Notes: a model not told the origin generated them from the letters alone. A DNA stretch of 64,000 bases from Isoetes taiwanensis (GCA_021234155.1 JAJEKV010000035.1:14664676-14728675), one strand, 5' to 3'; positions 1 to 12,045 are shown, numbered from the stretch's first letter. A program made the numbers and translations.

Positions 1-275
1 GACAATTTCAATTTCAACAATATGGGATTGCATGTAAATACTTTTTGTTATCAACCTTAATTCTAACATGTCTCAAATTACAAGTTAACACTTAGTTAAT
101 CACAAGCCAGTATTTTACATAGTGAAGTAGATGTAACTCAACATATTTATACTCATCGACAATGAGAGTTAGATACTCATACGAAAGTAAGATTACAATG
201 AAAGCACGAATACAATGAAAAATAAGATGCTAAAAAATAGGATTACAATGAAAGTAAGATTCACATCATAAGATA

Positions 276-2012
276 CTATTTTGCTTGTTCGGCTATCTTT
301 TCTAGTGACTTCAGAACTTTATCCTTCACAGAGATTGGAATATTCATGTACCCCTTTCTTGGATCCACCTTGCCCTTTTTGGGGTCTATAACATTAACAA
401 GGATTTTATTTCCACCCATTGGGGTGGACCACTTGCATCATACTTCCATTGCTTATTAAAACAATCTTTATAGCGCTCTTTTTCAGTAATGACCCCTTTT
501 CCACTTAATGGGCGCCACCATTCCATATGCACCTTGTTTTTGTTAGGGTTATTAGCTTCCCTACAAACGCTCGAAATGGTATATCCTAACCAAATAGGAT
601 AAGTATCTTCATCTGATAGCCTGACAATTAAATATTAGCCATCCTTCAAATCCATCTTAGGATCATATGGATCAAGTCCATAATACTTGGGACGCTCCTT
701 TCTAGGTCCAACATAGTGCTCTTATTCCTCTTCCATCTCCTCTTCAGACTCATCTGTCATCAAGTGGATCGATGGCTGATGATCAGGTTGAAATTGACCA
801 TGGTCGAGCCTCCATCGACTTTGAGATAGCCAACCCTCTCGAAGGAAACTACTGCTTGTGTCCAAACTCCCCAAAAGTATATGAACTTCATTCCAATAAT
901 TTACAAGTGCTTCATTGCACGCTCTCCTCCCTAGTGCTATGTGTTTATCTCTGAAGGATTTCCCCTAGTACTTTATATATTCCATTATCCCTTCCATAGA
1001 TGCGCTCCACGGTCCTTCACTTCTCCTAATGGTTTCATAGCCTTAGGCTCTCCGTAGGCACCATTGGTTCACTGTCACATTCTCTTTCCAAATCAATGTA
1101 TCCTTATCTTCGGTTTCCACCACGGGATCTCTAGCCCTCATCTTATCTTTGCATTATTGGCTTTCCATTTTCATCCAAAACCTAAATTGCAATGGAGCAC
1201 TATGCCTAATAAGGTCTTCACGAGCATAAGCCTCTATGAACTCTTTTCGGTTCGGGGACTTCTTATATCAATGAATCAATAAGAAGAGGTGAAGAATCTT
1301 GCTTAAATAGCTCTAAAAAGCCTCGGATAGGTGGTGACATCTCTTTTACGCAATTTGATTCTATAATGCCTAAACATTGCATCAATGTCTTCATGAGTAT
1401 GGCAAGGCATCAAGTAACCAATATATACCATTTCAAATACTCCAAGATATGACAAGTATGCAAACAAGTATCTATTTTATTACGGATAACACAATTGTCA
1501 AGTTTCAAGAGTAGCTTCTTGGGTGTTGACACATTGTGAATCTATAAGCGGTTGTTGGGGGGTCACAATCTCCCCCTCGATGGCTTGCATAGTCTCTTCA
1601 CTCTGGTTGTTAGCATCTTTCATAGTCACGAACCTTTTCCTTCCTCTTCTTCCTCTTCTTCCTCTTCTTCCTCTTCAAGAAGTTGTAGGCCCTTCAACTG
1701 GTATGGAAACATCCATATGAGGTATGGATAGAATGTCATTTTTATCCACCACCTTATTATTTTCTCCAAGCCTTTCGAGTTCTTTGAAGCACTCATTTTC
1801 CTATTATCTCAGCGAAGTCCACTAGCGAGCAGCGGGGTGGCAACTCTAAACCATTATTGATATTATTGCAAGCATAGCGGTGTTTGTCCTTTAGCTCTTT
1901 GAAGTTATGAAAATTGTATTGAAGAAATAGAGACTCCCACAAAGTCATCCACGAATAACCGTCGTAGTAGTGCATAGGATCCCATAGTATAAGCACACCT
2001 TCACCAATAATT
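276..2012 (-). pseudogene. DUF7869-like protein, decayed copy
   Basis: Reading the minus strand, fragments in shifting frames add up to a DUF7869-like protein, a family of unknown function that I associate with mobile or expanded gene families. Visible parts in order: a coding-like block (1793-1996), an acidic Glu-rich tract (about 1636-1681), KLDNC followed by NKxRYLFAYLSYLG (about 1508-1440), the hallmark CHTHEDIDAMF (about 1406-1371; the family usually has GHTHEDID), FIEAYAREDLIRHSAPLQF (about 1242-1180), then RPKYYGLDPYDPKM (about 697-650) and a C-terminus LEKIAEQAK ending at the stop at 276-278. One in-frame stop lies at 635-637 (after DLKDG), and frames change near 415, 1010 and 1290. 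Some breaks may be sequence errors. A second copy lies at 39.6-42.2 kb. The family name is from recall of its motifs. Confidence 0.55.
1636..1681. repeat. TTCCTC/CTTCTT microsatellite tract
   Basis: A pyrimidine-only tract of about five imperfect 9-bp units. On the minus strand it reads as Glu codons and falls inside the DUF7869-like fragment, so it probably encodes an acidic stretch rather than being intergenic. Confidence 0.7.
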
Positions 2013-2400
2013 CTTCTATTGCACTGATGATGCAGTTCACTTACTCATCCTTCCATGTTAATCTGAAACCACTATTCTTCTTTCCTCATTAGCACCGGCT
2101 TTGGCATCGGTTTTATTTTGAGCTATCTCTTAGTCTAGAAATTTGGGCAAAGAAATTTGTTAGAGATTCTAAGGAGCTAATGCTGGAAGCCGAAACGAAC
2201 TTCCTGCTCATGATGACAAATCTGCATGCGGATAGACTAGATTATATTGTACAAAGGACAGTAATTGTTGAACCTGCATCACTGCTACTACTCTTACCAG
2301 AATAGCTTCTATGAAGCTCAATTTTACAAAAGTTGTGGATTAAAACAAATGTTTATACAATTTGTCAACTCAAATATACATTTTTCTGTTCTTTTTTCTT

Positions 2401-2495
2401 CTCGCGCTAAGCGCGAGTCAGTTTGCATAAGGAAACGAAACATGTCTAAAAGTGTTTTATAGAAAACCATATTAAGTTCTCGCGCTAGGCGTGCG
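2401..2495. repeat. Two GC-rich dyads, TCGCG family
   Basis: At 2401-2417 CTCGCGCT and AGCGCGAG flank a single A, a perfect 8-bp dyad. At 2479-2495 a related imperfect copy, CTCGCGCTAGGCGTGCG, follows; both are preceded by TTCT or TCTT. The surroundings are AT-rich. The same TCGCG..CGYGA core recurs at 7.8-8.2 kb and 25.2-26.8 kb. The location is upstream of the minus-strand DUF7869-like copy. Confidence 0.75.
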
Positions 2496-2869
2496 TAAAC
2501 TCCAGTTTGTTAAAATTCATCTTAAAGGAGATTAGATTTAATGTACATATTAGATTTAGTTAATTGTTAATTAACACAAAAAAAACTACTACATAGTACA
2601 TACATGTCAGTACACTATACTCAATGATATAGCATATAATTGGTAGAAAATACAAACAATGATTTCCTAGTGATATATATAGATAATGAGGGTGTCGTCT
2701 GCAGTGAGAGATAGCTTTGGCATTTCAAGCTACAGACAAAATATTACAAATGCACAATATTAAAGAAGTTGGGATGTCATTTCTAATCAAGTTCTTAGCG
2801 GGATCGTGATTTTTTTATTCAACAAGGAAAAACCATGTCAGTTACAAAAGGAGAGGATCATTCTTTCAC
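2496..2869. other. AT-rich stretch with no recognised gene
   Basis: AT-rich, with short A runs. No coding frame, RNA gene or repeat boundary that I recognise. Confidence 0.5.
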
Positions 2870-3060
2870 CAACTGGGTTCATCATAAGCAGGTGGCACGG
2901 TCACTCTCTTAGCTTCATAAACACCATGCTCTGGAACCCACAGAAGGTGGATGACAACCTTATATGTATCGGGGATATATTGCAACTTCCTGCGACCAAG
3001 GATCGAGTTCCAAGCCCCTCTGCAGGCATCTATAAATCTCAGAATAGTTCATGGAGCAAA
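2870..3060 (-). other. Possible exon of an unknown minus-strand gene
   Basis: An uninterrupted minus-strand frame of about 63 codons without a Met. It reads ILRFIDACRGAWNSILGRR ... YIPDTYKVVIHLLWVPEHG ... VTVPPAYDEPSW. Composition is protein-like and the frame ends at a plausible 5' splice donor (G|GTGAAAG, rc of 2863-2869). I do not recognise the family. No partner exon could be fixed in the neighbouring sequence, so this may be an isolated relic. Confidence 0.35.
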
Positions 3061-3961
3061 TGATAGAATGATAGATCGACAATCGCAATTAGCATGGGGC
3101 GTGATTAGATTGCGGGACATGACTAATGCTTTGCCGGTGAGGGAACTCATATTTATAGCATGAGCAATACAATAGCAAACACTATTGTGTGAGACATACA
3201 GTATGTATGTGAGTAGCACATCTAAAGGTGACATGTGAAATATGCTACGGTAGCTACAATGAAGAGCAACATTGCTACAATAAAATTTCGCTATTACATA
3301 CCTCTCGGTAGTGTTGTTGGCAAACCCAAGAAACTCCCTAGTGATTCTTCAAGGGTTTACTGCTCACGCATATGGTCTTTGTAATGGATGAGTGGCGACA
3401 AAAGCGATCGTCAATCTAATTCTAATATAATCGGGTCCCAAGGGCACTCCATGACTGTTGTATTTGGTGCCATGTTATCAACAATGCCCCCGCCAATTAC
3501 ATCTTTCTTGTTTTTACGCTAATAAGAAGCATGCTTCTCCAATGAAAAATTTCATTTCTGCTGTTTGGTTGCTCATCTCTTCGACCTGCAAAGCTTTGTT
3601 AATTATGTTGCACAAATTTTGGCGCCTCAATCCACTCACTTGATAGAAGAATTACCTGAGATATGGTAGCCTTCAACAAGCTTCCTTCTTGGCGACATCC
3701 CAAATTGGAATGAAAAATACTGTAATGAAAACACAATTCTTGTGTTTCTTTAGGCGTATGAGAGAAAGCATAAATTCCATGATCCAATGTGACCGGGAAT
3801 GCTATAAATGGCGGGCATGTTACAAAGAGACAATTAGTTAAAGGCTAATGATTAAAAAGTAGTTGGGGAAAGGGATAGTCACAGGCGGGCTAAAAGTTTT
3901 TAAATTTTGAAATTTGAGGGGGGGCCGGGGGGGATTAAATTTTCTATTTTCTTAAAAGTAA
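3061..3961. other. Intergenic, no gene seen
   Basis: No gene recognised. A G-rich island at about 3917-3933 (runs of 9 and 8 G around CC) stands out in AT-rich sequence just before the Helitron terminus and could form a G-quadruplex. Short open frames here have no recognisable protein character. Confidence 0.5.
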
Positions 3962-3991
3962 CTAGTAATGGTGCCCAGCGTTGCTGGTATA
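3962..3991 (-). mobile_element. Helitron 3' terminus (minus orientation)
   Basis: Read on the minus strand, a stem-loop (CCAGC-AAC-GCTGG, complement of 3975-3987) is followed after about nine bases by CTAG (3965-3962) and then T. This is the classical Helitron 3' end: hairpin, short spacer, CTRR, insertion next to T. The same layout recurs at 50602-50630. The body would extend to higher coordinates, but no matching TC 5' end was located and the element's size is unknown. Confidence 0.65.
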
Positions 3992-6455
3992 AGTTGGAAA
4001 ACCATAATTTATAGCCCAACAATGCTTCCAACCCTACTTATCTTCTAAGAATTTTTCTTCAACTGTTTTTTTAAAGCTAAACAATTAGTATTTCTCAAAG
4101 GATGGAACTAATCAATCTTCATTTGGCATGGCCATTATAGAAAGATTGGTTTATTCATGTTTGGTTATTTAGTGCCCCCTCAATATGAGACAATTTTAAA
4201 GCATAGCACTATTGGTTATTTAGTGCCCCAAGTGGACAAAGTTTGCTACCCTTAATATGAAACAATTTTAGAGCGTAACACTATAATTTTAAACTTGTGT
4301 GTAGATCTTATTAAGGTTTGTGAAGAGGGAAGCATGATTGGAAAAACTGAAGGGGGGATTATTCTTGCGAAATCAAAGATCCCATAAACAAATGAATTAT
4401 ATGTTTTAACTGGTTTAAAGATGTTTTTTATTCTCTTATTGTCTATTTTCTTATTGTCAAACGCACATCTTTGAAACACCAAGGCAGTTGGTAAGCATAT
4501 ACTTTTTTATTTCATTAGATAATTTTTGATGTTATCTCTTTGCCGCTTTAAGCATTATTGATGTTATCTCTTTAAGCATTATTGATGTTATCTCTTTACC
4601 GCTATTTTTGATATATTTGCAGAAGATTCGAAGTGCAGATGCATTTTTCCAGTATCTTATTCACGAACATTTGTCCATATCATCCATAGTAAATGCATAA
4701 CAATTTTAGAGAACCCTGTGTCAAAATTATAATACCTCCAAATTGGGTAACAGTCACGAACTTAAATGTTGCATTTGTCTGTCATATATCTAAAGATAAA
4801 CTACATTCAGATAATAGTAGATGTGCAAGAACTACTGAAAAGCATTCACCAAAATGAATGCCTTCCTATGAAGCATGTTACAGCACATTGAGTACAATTG
4901 CATAAATCATTTGTTGGATAAAGGGGTGTATCTTGAGAAATATAATAGTAGATGTCCAGAAGCTATTGAAAAACAGGAACACTCGGAACATGATATGTTA
5001 TATTCACGAAAATGAATGAATTTTTATGATAATGGATATGAACAATACATTGTCATACATCCTTTAAGATTTATGATGGCTATATAAAAACCTCATAGTA
5101 ACAGAAAAGATTTTCTTCACATAAAGCTGTACCTGTAACATCAAATGATTTTGAAAGATCTGCACAGCGAGGAATCTGCACAACCAATCGCTCTAAGTTG
5201 ATGGAGAGGTCTCAAACTTCAATCTGCAATCTACAATGGCAAGGGATACCACGGTCAATGTAAGATTGGATTATCATCAGTCATGAACATATGAATCTTC
5301 AAACTGCAAATATTTGGAAAGGAATTCCTTCGACTACTTTTGCAAACTACTTTCTTTTCCTGGTCATCTTCCCCACATCATGAGCAACTGGAAATCTTGA
5401 GTGGCGCATGGGCTATAACTCCATGGAGACTCCGGAAGCATAAATAACATCCTAAAGAATTTTGTTCATAATCGTTGAAATTTTCAGCACCATGAGGAAA
5501 GATAGAACTGAAGCAGATGTCTGTTGAAGCACAGAAATCATAAGGTACCACTATTTGCGGATGCAACCAAGAGAAATTTCTAGCAGCCTCAGAACTTAAT
5601 TAAATGAGAAAAAAATATTCCACACCTCTCTTTAAAGCTTGAAGAAGACTCCATAACCAACCTAACAGTTCACATCATGTGTTGAGCAGTGCAGAACTTA
5701 CGGCCAACTGCTGAGGCCATGCTGATCAAGATTGATGGTATCTTCTGGAGCTATCGTCTCTAACTGATGCAGGGTCTTTTAACAATACTGAAGACTTATC
5801 AAGAAGTTCCCATAAAATTTCAAAGATGGGAAACCCCTGTGGATTTAAATATCTTGCTTCAAAAGATCAAATTCGCACGGCATACATACATGGCTACACT
5901 GCTCCAAATGGCTGCAGAATGAACTCAAACATGAATCCCTAAGTTTCAAACATGAACCCCAATCTGTCAAGCAGCAAATAATATTCTGTGAAGTCGCAAG
6001 AATTCGACTTGCAAAGCCAAAATCTTATAAATTTCTATACGAACTCTGATTGAGCCATTTGATCTAGCCAGTTTTCAACCTATTCATTCTGTTTGCATTT
6101 TTCAAAATCGGTTGGTTCACCAGGGATAATGTATCCCGCGTCTCGATTCTGCAGTCCTGTAAATGGGCTTTAAAGGCTGCAGTTTAGCATGCAGGACATT
6201 AATGCATTGGGTCTTCACCATATCTGCCTGTTCTGATATCCTTGCATACACAGTATAGTGTTCCTAAATCTGAATGATTCTGACCTGCTATGGCTTAAGA
6301 GAAGAGTGTTGCAGATCTTTCTAAGATTTCCCCATAGCTCACCATAGGATGCCATAGCCGAGCTCTATAGATTGTAGCTAATATGCTCTGCCTCGACAAA
6401 GGTAGGTCTGGAGAGAAAGTATGGAGGGAGGCGTATATCTTAAAACCTGTTGTAC
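3992..6455. other. Long non-coding stretch with minor repeats
   Basis: No gene recognised on either strand over 2.4 kb. Minor features: two copies of a motif containing TTATTTAGTGCCCC and TATGARACAATTTTARAGC (about 4160-4290), and a threefold repeat of a unit like TTGATGTTATCTCTTTA (about 4529-4607). From about 4700 to 6300 the sequence is unique and less AT-rich, rich in CTG/CAG, and could be introns or UTR of the minus-strand gene whose promoter seems to lie at 6.8 kb. Confidence 0.4.
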
Positions 6456-6605
6456 AGCTATGGCCTCCAAAGCTCGAACAAAACTCCAACTGCTCCAACA
6501 TCCTTAAGCTTAGCCTCCAGCCGAGGCACAGAGCTACAACCACGGCACAGAGGTAACACAGGCGAAATTACCAAGAAGAGTGCCGATTCCCCGTTCCTGC
6601 TGGTC
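6456..6605 (-). CDS. Possible small ORF or 5' exon downstream of telo-box promoter
   Basis: A 49-codon minus-strand frame opens at ATG 6605 with MTSRNGESALFLVISPVLPL and ends at 6456. It lies about 230 bp downstream of the telo-box at 6823-6838. An alternative 64-codon frame (6852-6658) starts inside the promoter motif and is less convincing. Neither has recognisable homology. It could be an upstream ORF, a first exon with unseen splicing, or chance. Confidence 0.2.
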
Positions 6606-6769
6606 ATTTCGTCCAATATACGAATCACAGATATGGAAAAGAACCACCGGGTGGAGTTTAGCCACTACTCCCTAGGGAAGTAGTAGCACCGTGTTCCCAC
6701 CAGTAGTCACCATGGCCGCGATGCTCGAGAGTATGGCCGGAACCAGAGGCCAGATAAAAAGGAACCCAG

Positions 6770-6882
6770 CTCAACTCCGACGGATAGGGTTTGTAAGTGA
6801 AGAAGGACTCAACTCCGACGGATAGGGTTAGGGTTTTTTCTGGAATGATCACGACCGTCTATTCAAAGAGTTAATGTGGGCC
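6770..6882 (-). promoter_or_regulatory. Telo-box and site II promoter elements
   Basis: On the minus strand a GGCCCA site II element (6877-6882) precedes AAACCCTAACCCT (about 6823-6838), a telo-box. This pair is typical of plant promoters for translation and growth-related genes. A 22-bp sequence ending in GGATAGGGTT occurs twice (6770-6791 and 6808-6829), both adding telo-box-like AAACCCTA. About 400 bp away on the other strand starts the two-exon gene at 7245, so the interval 6840-7244 may be a bidirectional promoter. Confidence 0.5.
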
Positions 6883-7244
6883 GCCCGATCTAGGGTGCGG
6901 TCCATTACACAACATTATAATATAAGATAAGGGTATTATATGGTCTTAATGGCCAGCGTCTTTCATTAAATTTTGTACGACCCGTGTAACAATCACAGGT
7001 TTTCTAATTCCCATGAATTTGAATCCCATTTTTTCATTCCTAATTTCTTAGAAAGTTTTACTTGGCCTTCCCCAAACCGAGCATTTTTCTTGGCGATCTA
7101 TCAATTGGTAGAATTTCACCGGTATTACCTTCATTTCGAGGTACCTTGCGCCGTTTTCACTGTTTACAACATCGGTAATAAAGCGTACTGAAGCTTCTCG
7201 AACAGTGAAGCTTAATTCGTTTCAAGAGCTTTATAGACCTCGCT

Positions 7245-8594
7245 ATGGCAACTAAAGGTTAGTATGTTCACGTTTAGAAACTTCGTGACTATTTTTTTAA
7301 TAGGTTTTAGAAACTTTTACATTGCTTAATTATTATTGATAGGTTTAGAAACCCGACTCGTGATTGACTCTTTAACTCTGCAACTCTGATTTCATTAGAT
7401 TATCTCCTTAACTTTGTCTTCATTGAAGTATATCTGTTACTCCGCATCTCTGCTTCTTGGTTGTCTTCTTTTGCTTAGTCATGTAATGTACTCCAATTTC
7501 AATTTCAGGTTCTTTGTTTATTTTTGTGTTTAGGGTTTTCTGCTATGTCATTTATATTTCATATGGTGGATTCTGTGTTATAATTCCTATTATCTTAATC
7601 TTCAATTATATTCATCTAAGATAGGGAAGTGTGTTATGCCTCCCTATATTATGATTTTATGTTTATGAAGCATAGTCTCTTTAATGTTTTTCTATGTTAA
7701 GCCTTCTGTGGAGTGCCCTCAGTCTATGGACTTCACAAAAAGAATTGCCCTCTAATAAATCTTTCAATGTTAAGCCTTCTGTGGAGTGCCCTCCGGATTC
7801 GCGCGTAGCGTGAATCAAAGATCAATCCTACGCTTAAGATACTAAGAGAGATGGAATCTAGGATTGTCCTTTGAGTCGCGATACAAGCGAATCTTAGCCA
7901 GAGTAACATAAGACAACACAGGAAGACATTAGACACTTCCATATCTTATATGAATATACATTATAAGGATATATAGCTTATTATACCAAAGTTGAATCAT
8001 ACGAAACATTTAAATGGTCTATATAGATTCATTAGCCCTGCAATCTTTCCTGATTCGCGCATAACACGAATAAAAAGACAACCCTACACTTATGATACTA
8101 AGAGTGATGGAATCTGCCCTCATAATAAATCTTTATAGACTAGTTAAAATTAAAGGAAGTTCATACTTAACATGTCGCATCAAACGCGCGACGTTGGTGC
8201 ATGTTGCTAACTTACTAAACACAGAAATCCTTCAACAATGGCTAACTTGGATATTTGTTTTACAGCTACCAAGAGATCACTAGTTACATTAACTAGTGCA
8301 CCCTCAAAGAAACTTAAGAAGGACCCCAAGGTAGTACAAGAAGAAACTGCGGAGATAGATCGGACTCTTGACATCAAACCAATTGACGACTGCAGAGTCA
8401 TAACATGTGAGCTAAATCAAGACTTGCCAGAGACAGTTTTGCCTGAGGGGTCTGAATGGTATGTTTTTGTGAGCAGGGCAGGCTCAAAGTATGATGTGGT
8501 CCTGCATTCGATGGAGAACAAAGGTGCGGCATTTAAAAAAGTAGGGTTGGTCCTTTCATGCGAGGAGCTTGATGACCCATTTGTGTCTTCATAA
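7245..8594 (+). CDS. Two-exon gene for a 113-aa lysine-rich-N-terminus protein
   Basis: Exon 1 is 7245-7257 (ATG GCA ACT AAA G, then donor GTTAGT). The intron runs 7258-8265 and ends in TATTTGTTTTACAG. Exon 2 is 8266-8594. Splicing keeps frame: G+CT makes Ala, giving MATKATKRSLVTLTSAPSKK at the N-terminus. An unspliced start at 8238 is also open but lies inside the intron's 3' end. The protein has a basic N-terminus with a KKLKK cluster (possible nuclear signal), then an acidic middle, EGSEWYVFVSRAGSKYDVVL, and ends in EELDDPFVSS. I do not recognise the family. No frameshift is seen, unlike the neighbours, so this is one of the better candidates for a live host gene. Confidence 0.5.
7258..8265 (+). 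repeat. Intron with direct repeats and four GC-rich dyads
   Basis: Inside the intron a 24-bp unit containing GCCTTCTGTGGAGTGCCCTC occurs at about 7699-7722 and 7771-7794. A roughly 70-bp unit starting with the dyad and ending GATACTAAGAGWGATGGAATCT occurs at about 7793-7862 and 8049-8118. Dyads: GATTCGCG..CGTGAATC (7796-7816), GAGTCGC..GCGAATC (7873-7893), ATTCGCG..CACGAAT (8053-8071), GTCGC..GCGAC (8174-8192). Mismatches in the arms are mostly C-to-T type, which would still allow G-U pairing in RNA. Confidence 0.7.
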
Positions 8595-8919
8595 TAGAAG
8601 ACCATAAAAGAATTTCAGCATTTCCAAATGCAATGCGGTATAGATGAATTGGGCGAGATAAGACAATGACGGTGTTACAAAGTATGGCTAGCCCCTTCAA
8701 AAGGCGACACCATACGATTCCTTCGTATGTGAAGGTGTATCATGATTCGAAGAAGTTTGCGAAGAAACCATCTTCAAGTTACTACATATCGGTTTTGGTG
8801 GTAGTGGCGATGCACTTGAGTGAAACTTTGGCCCTAGTATCTTTTCCAAAAGGCGATGAAGGAAACAAATGGTGAAAAAAAAATTGCAAGCTAACGTCAA
8901 ACTTGATTCAAAGAATGCA

Positions 8920-10080
8920 ACGCGGCCGAGAAAGGTTTGAATGAGGTTTCATTAATTAATGAAAAAGGTAATGCTTTCTTCAAACAAATTGATTTGCAAG
9001 CTCATCTTCCTCCAGTCTTCAACACAGACACAGATCCCTCTACTGGTCAATTGAAGGAAAGTGGATCCCATGGCGGGGTCAATCTTTGATGAACTTGAAG
9101 TTTCAACATGTGACAATGCCACGAAAACTCTTCAATGCTCAAACACATATGCAATCCTATCACATATGTCCGAGAGGATGATCTTCGCCGGACGGGATTA
9201 ATTGATCCAACCTCTCACTCCAACAATTCTCCAAATGCTATACCCCAAGCCACTACTCTCCCCACTCTGCCACCCAAACCCTCCACACACGCTTTTTCTC
9301 CATCACCATAAAACTTTCCTTAAACAACCACTTTTGCATGTCGACCTTCTTGATCTAACTCAAAATTTGCTTCCCATACACCATTAAATGTCACTATTTC
9401 CACGAAATAGCTCTACAACCGACAATTGGTGGAAATGCCGAAATGTGTCCGATGCCCCCCACGATTAAAGAGGTAATACATGGCGAGAGGGGCGATTCGA
9501 GAGATATATCTACCTCACGGGAAAAAGGTGCGTTACATGATGATGTTACAACGGTGGGTTGACAAAAGATACTCACGGGGCTCCACATGATTTCCTCCAA
9601 GCGTGCGCGTGTCAACAAGCGGTATCATTCCCCAACTAAAATTTGGATCGTGGATACTCTGACTTGAGCACAAGCGTTTCGGGCAAGATCTTTCCTTAAC
9701 AAATATTGAATTTGATTCCATTAATAAAAATAATAAAACACTTATCTTGAGGGATACTTCTAGGAATCCTAGCCCTATTGCTTTAAATTCTATTTCTTTA
9801 AACCCGATAATGCAGTTGTTGTAAATCAAGTTCGAAATGCCCTCACCATTCGGATAATTGAACTTACAAACTTCGAGGGCGATTAGGTTAACATGGAATC
9901 GACAAAGAAAATGCTCTAAAATCAAACAACCCGGTGACAAATCTTGGGATGATGATGCTTACCCCTCACATGTCATCATAAACTTTCGACGGCTAAGCCA
10001 AAGGCAAGAAGGCCAAGGAGAAGGCCAAAAAAAGAATTATCCAAAACTACCGGTTCTTCCAATACCTCTGCTTTGCTAAC
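8920..10080 (+). pseudogene. LINE ORF1 remnant
   Basis: Broken plus-strand frames precede ORF2. A block at about 8936-9090 reads LNEVSLINEKGNAFFKQIDL and DTDPSTGQLKESGSHGG. The end (about 9975-10080) is a basic tail reading AKPKARRPRRRPKKELSKTT. Position, basic tail and decay fit a LINE ORF1 (nucleic-acid-binding gag-like protein), but no CCHC knuckle or DUF4283 core could be found here, in contrast to the other ORF1 remnant at 58.2-59.6 kb. The assignment rests mainly on position. Confidence 0.45.
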
Positions 10081-10158
10081 ACAAGGTTGAGATCCAAAAA
10101 CATTCTTAAACCCAACCTTCTCTGCTTCCTTCCCTTATCTTACTCTTCATGAAGATTC

Positions 10159-11337
10159 TCGGTTGGAATCTGGGGGGAATAAAAGGCCCTCCTAAGAGAA
10201 GAAGGGTAATCTCGAGATAAGGAACTATGGCGGTGACATTATCCTGCGGGAGCTCAGACTCCCAAACTTTGAGTGCTCTAACCTTGCGGTGGATTGGACC
10301 CGGATTCTCTTCAACTTGGATTGAAGCAACAGTACATCACGGAGGGCTTTGCATAACGGAAGCATTTAAACCATAGCTTGACCTATAATAGCCCATGTAG
10401 AACACGACAATCGTAATTCTCGAGAAATAATGATATTTCTTTTGGAGTCATTAACATTTATGCTTCAACCGACTCGAATCGGACTACTACTACGGCCTTC
10501 TATTAGTGGCGGCTTTCAACTCAAAGTTGTGAAACATGGATCATGGCAGGTGATTTCAACAACACCCCAACTTGGGATATGAAAATTGGTAGGGATCTAA
10601 ATATGTCAACTCTTGAGAGAACTCATTGGGACTACACATGACATGCACCTCTTTGACATATTCCATCTTCCACATCATCTTACACTTGGTCAAACAAACA
10701 AGAGGGGAATAATAGGGTCTCTCTTGTGCTCTTTTGATTCTATATCAATAATATTCATCATGATTTTTGGGATAACTGCTTTGTTCAAAGTGATGAGTGT
10801 ACCTCCATCTCGACCATCGACCCTCGGTTTCTAATTACCAAACATGTGCTTTCTATAAAGAGGCATGGAAATACCCCTTTCAAGCTTAATTGCTCCTGCT
10901 AGAATCGGGGCTTTAAATTACTGACCTTCTACAACTCTCTTCCAAGAGTTAGATCTACTAGCTCAATGAGGGCCTTCTATTCCAATCTTAAAGAATCCAA
11001 GTCCTGGATTAAGAATTGGTCTAAACACCATCATGACAGTAAACTTGCTGAAAAAAGAGCATATTTGCAAGAAATGAAAGAAGTTAGATTGAAACTTCAA
11101 GATGATCCCCAAAACATTGACCTTCATTGGCAAGAGGGGAACCTTGAGATGACCATTAAGACCATTGAAGAGCTAGAAGCCAAAGGCTCCTCCATTAGAT
11201 GCAAGCTCAAATACTTCTCCAAAATGGATCATGGGAACTCAAATTTTTTTTTTGGGGTGGCTAAATCTAGGCTACTAAAAGTCAACTTTCTACCATCATA
11301 GATGATAATGATAATACTTTGGATGACCAAAAAGGAT
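10159..11337 (+). pseudogene. LINE ORF2, endonuclease and linker part
   Basis: ORF2 starts near 10150 with MKILGWNLGG, the usual start of plant LINE APE-type endonucleases (KILSWNxRG). Further motifs: FGVINIYAST (about 10440), WIMAGDFNNTP (about 10540; the catalytic GDFN), and SYTWSNKQEG (about 10678). The endonuclease-RT linker reads NWSKHHHDSKLAEKRAY and MDHGNSNFFFGVAKSR (compare the family's GDxNTKFFH). Frames shift several times and one or more stops are present (for example near 10510). The reading breaks at 11337, where the copia element is inserted, and resumes at 17102. Confidence 0.75.
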
Positions 11338-11342
11338 ATATC

Positions 11343-12045
11343 TCGATAGAAAATGAAATCTACTAGATGCTTATCTTTTTCAGGAATCACAAGCTTATAA
11401 CTTGTTCAAAGAAACTCTGGATGCAATGACTTCAAATGGAAAGGTTAGACTTAATATATCAAATTTGCATCTTGATAGCTACATGTATTTGGCTAGCAAA
11501 TACATCACAAGGAAGCCACAATTTGGTCTCTAATCCCTTGTGTTCATCAAGTGCACACATAAAACAATCCAACCATTAAGCTAAACCTTAGTCATTAATA
11601 CCAAAATGAATGCTTTGTAGCAATAGGATCACTTCGAACACTGTAGCAAACAACTGCTTCAACCTATAGCCATGATTCCGGCACTGGATTAAGGGTCTCT
11701 TCTCTGTTGTGCATGAAGCACATTGTATTCTTGGTATTTATTTATGATCCGCAGTCGGTTTCGACCGGATAAACCTGCTAACTTGAGAATCTGAAGCTTT
11801 CGATATATCCCACATACGTTACAATGAAGAAAGGCTTTTGTATAGAATTATCCCACATGCATTCTTCTAAATATTAACTTGGAAACCATTGATTCACAAT
11901 TCGAACCTTTTATGCTTTTTCTCTTTTCAAGAGATGTAACCATTTCTATACCATTGCACCTTCAAATTCATATCAAGTTCCAACATGATGCGAGATTATA
12001 GGCTGACTTTCTTGGAGAAAGCATTATATGACCTAATTCTTAACA
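11343..12045 (-). repeat. 3' LTR of the copia element
   Basis: 703 bp, ending TTAACA on the plus strand (TGTTAA on the minus strand). The other end reads TCGATAGAAAATG against TGATAGAAAATG in the partner LTR, one extra C. Differences from the 16391-17096 copy are often at CTG or CAG, for example TTTTTCAGGAATC against TTTCTCAGAATC. Confidence 0.92.

Noticed and set aside
772-954. 60-aa plus-strand ORF
   Set aside because: Lies antisense to the DUF7869-like fragment and has no independent support.
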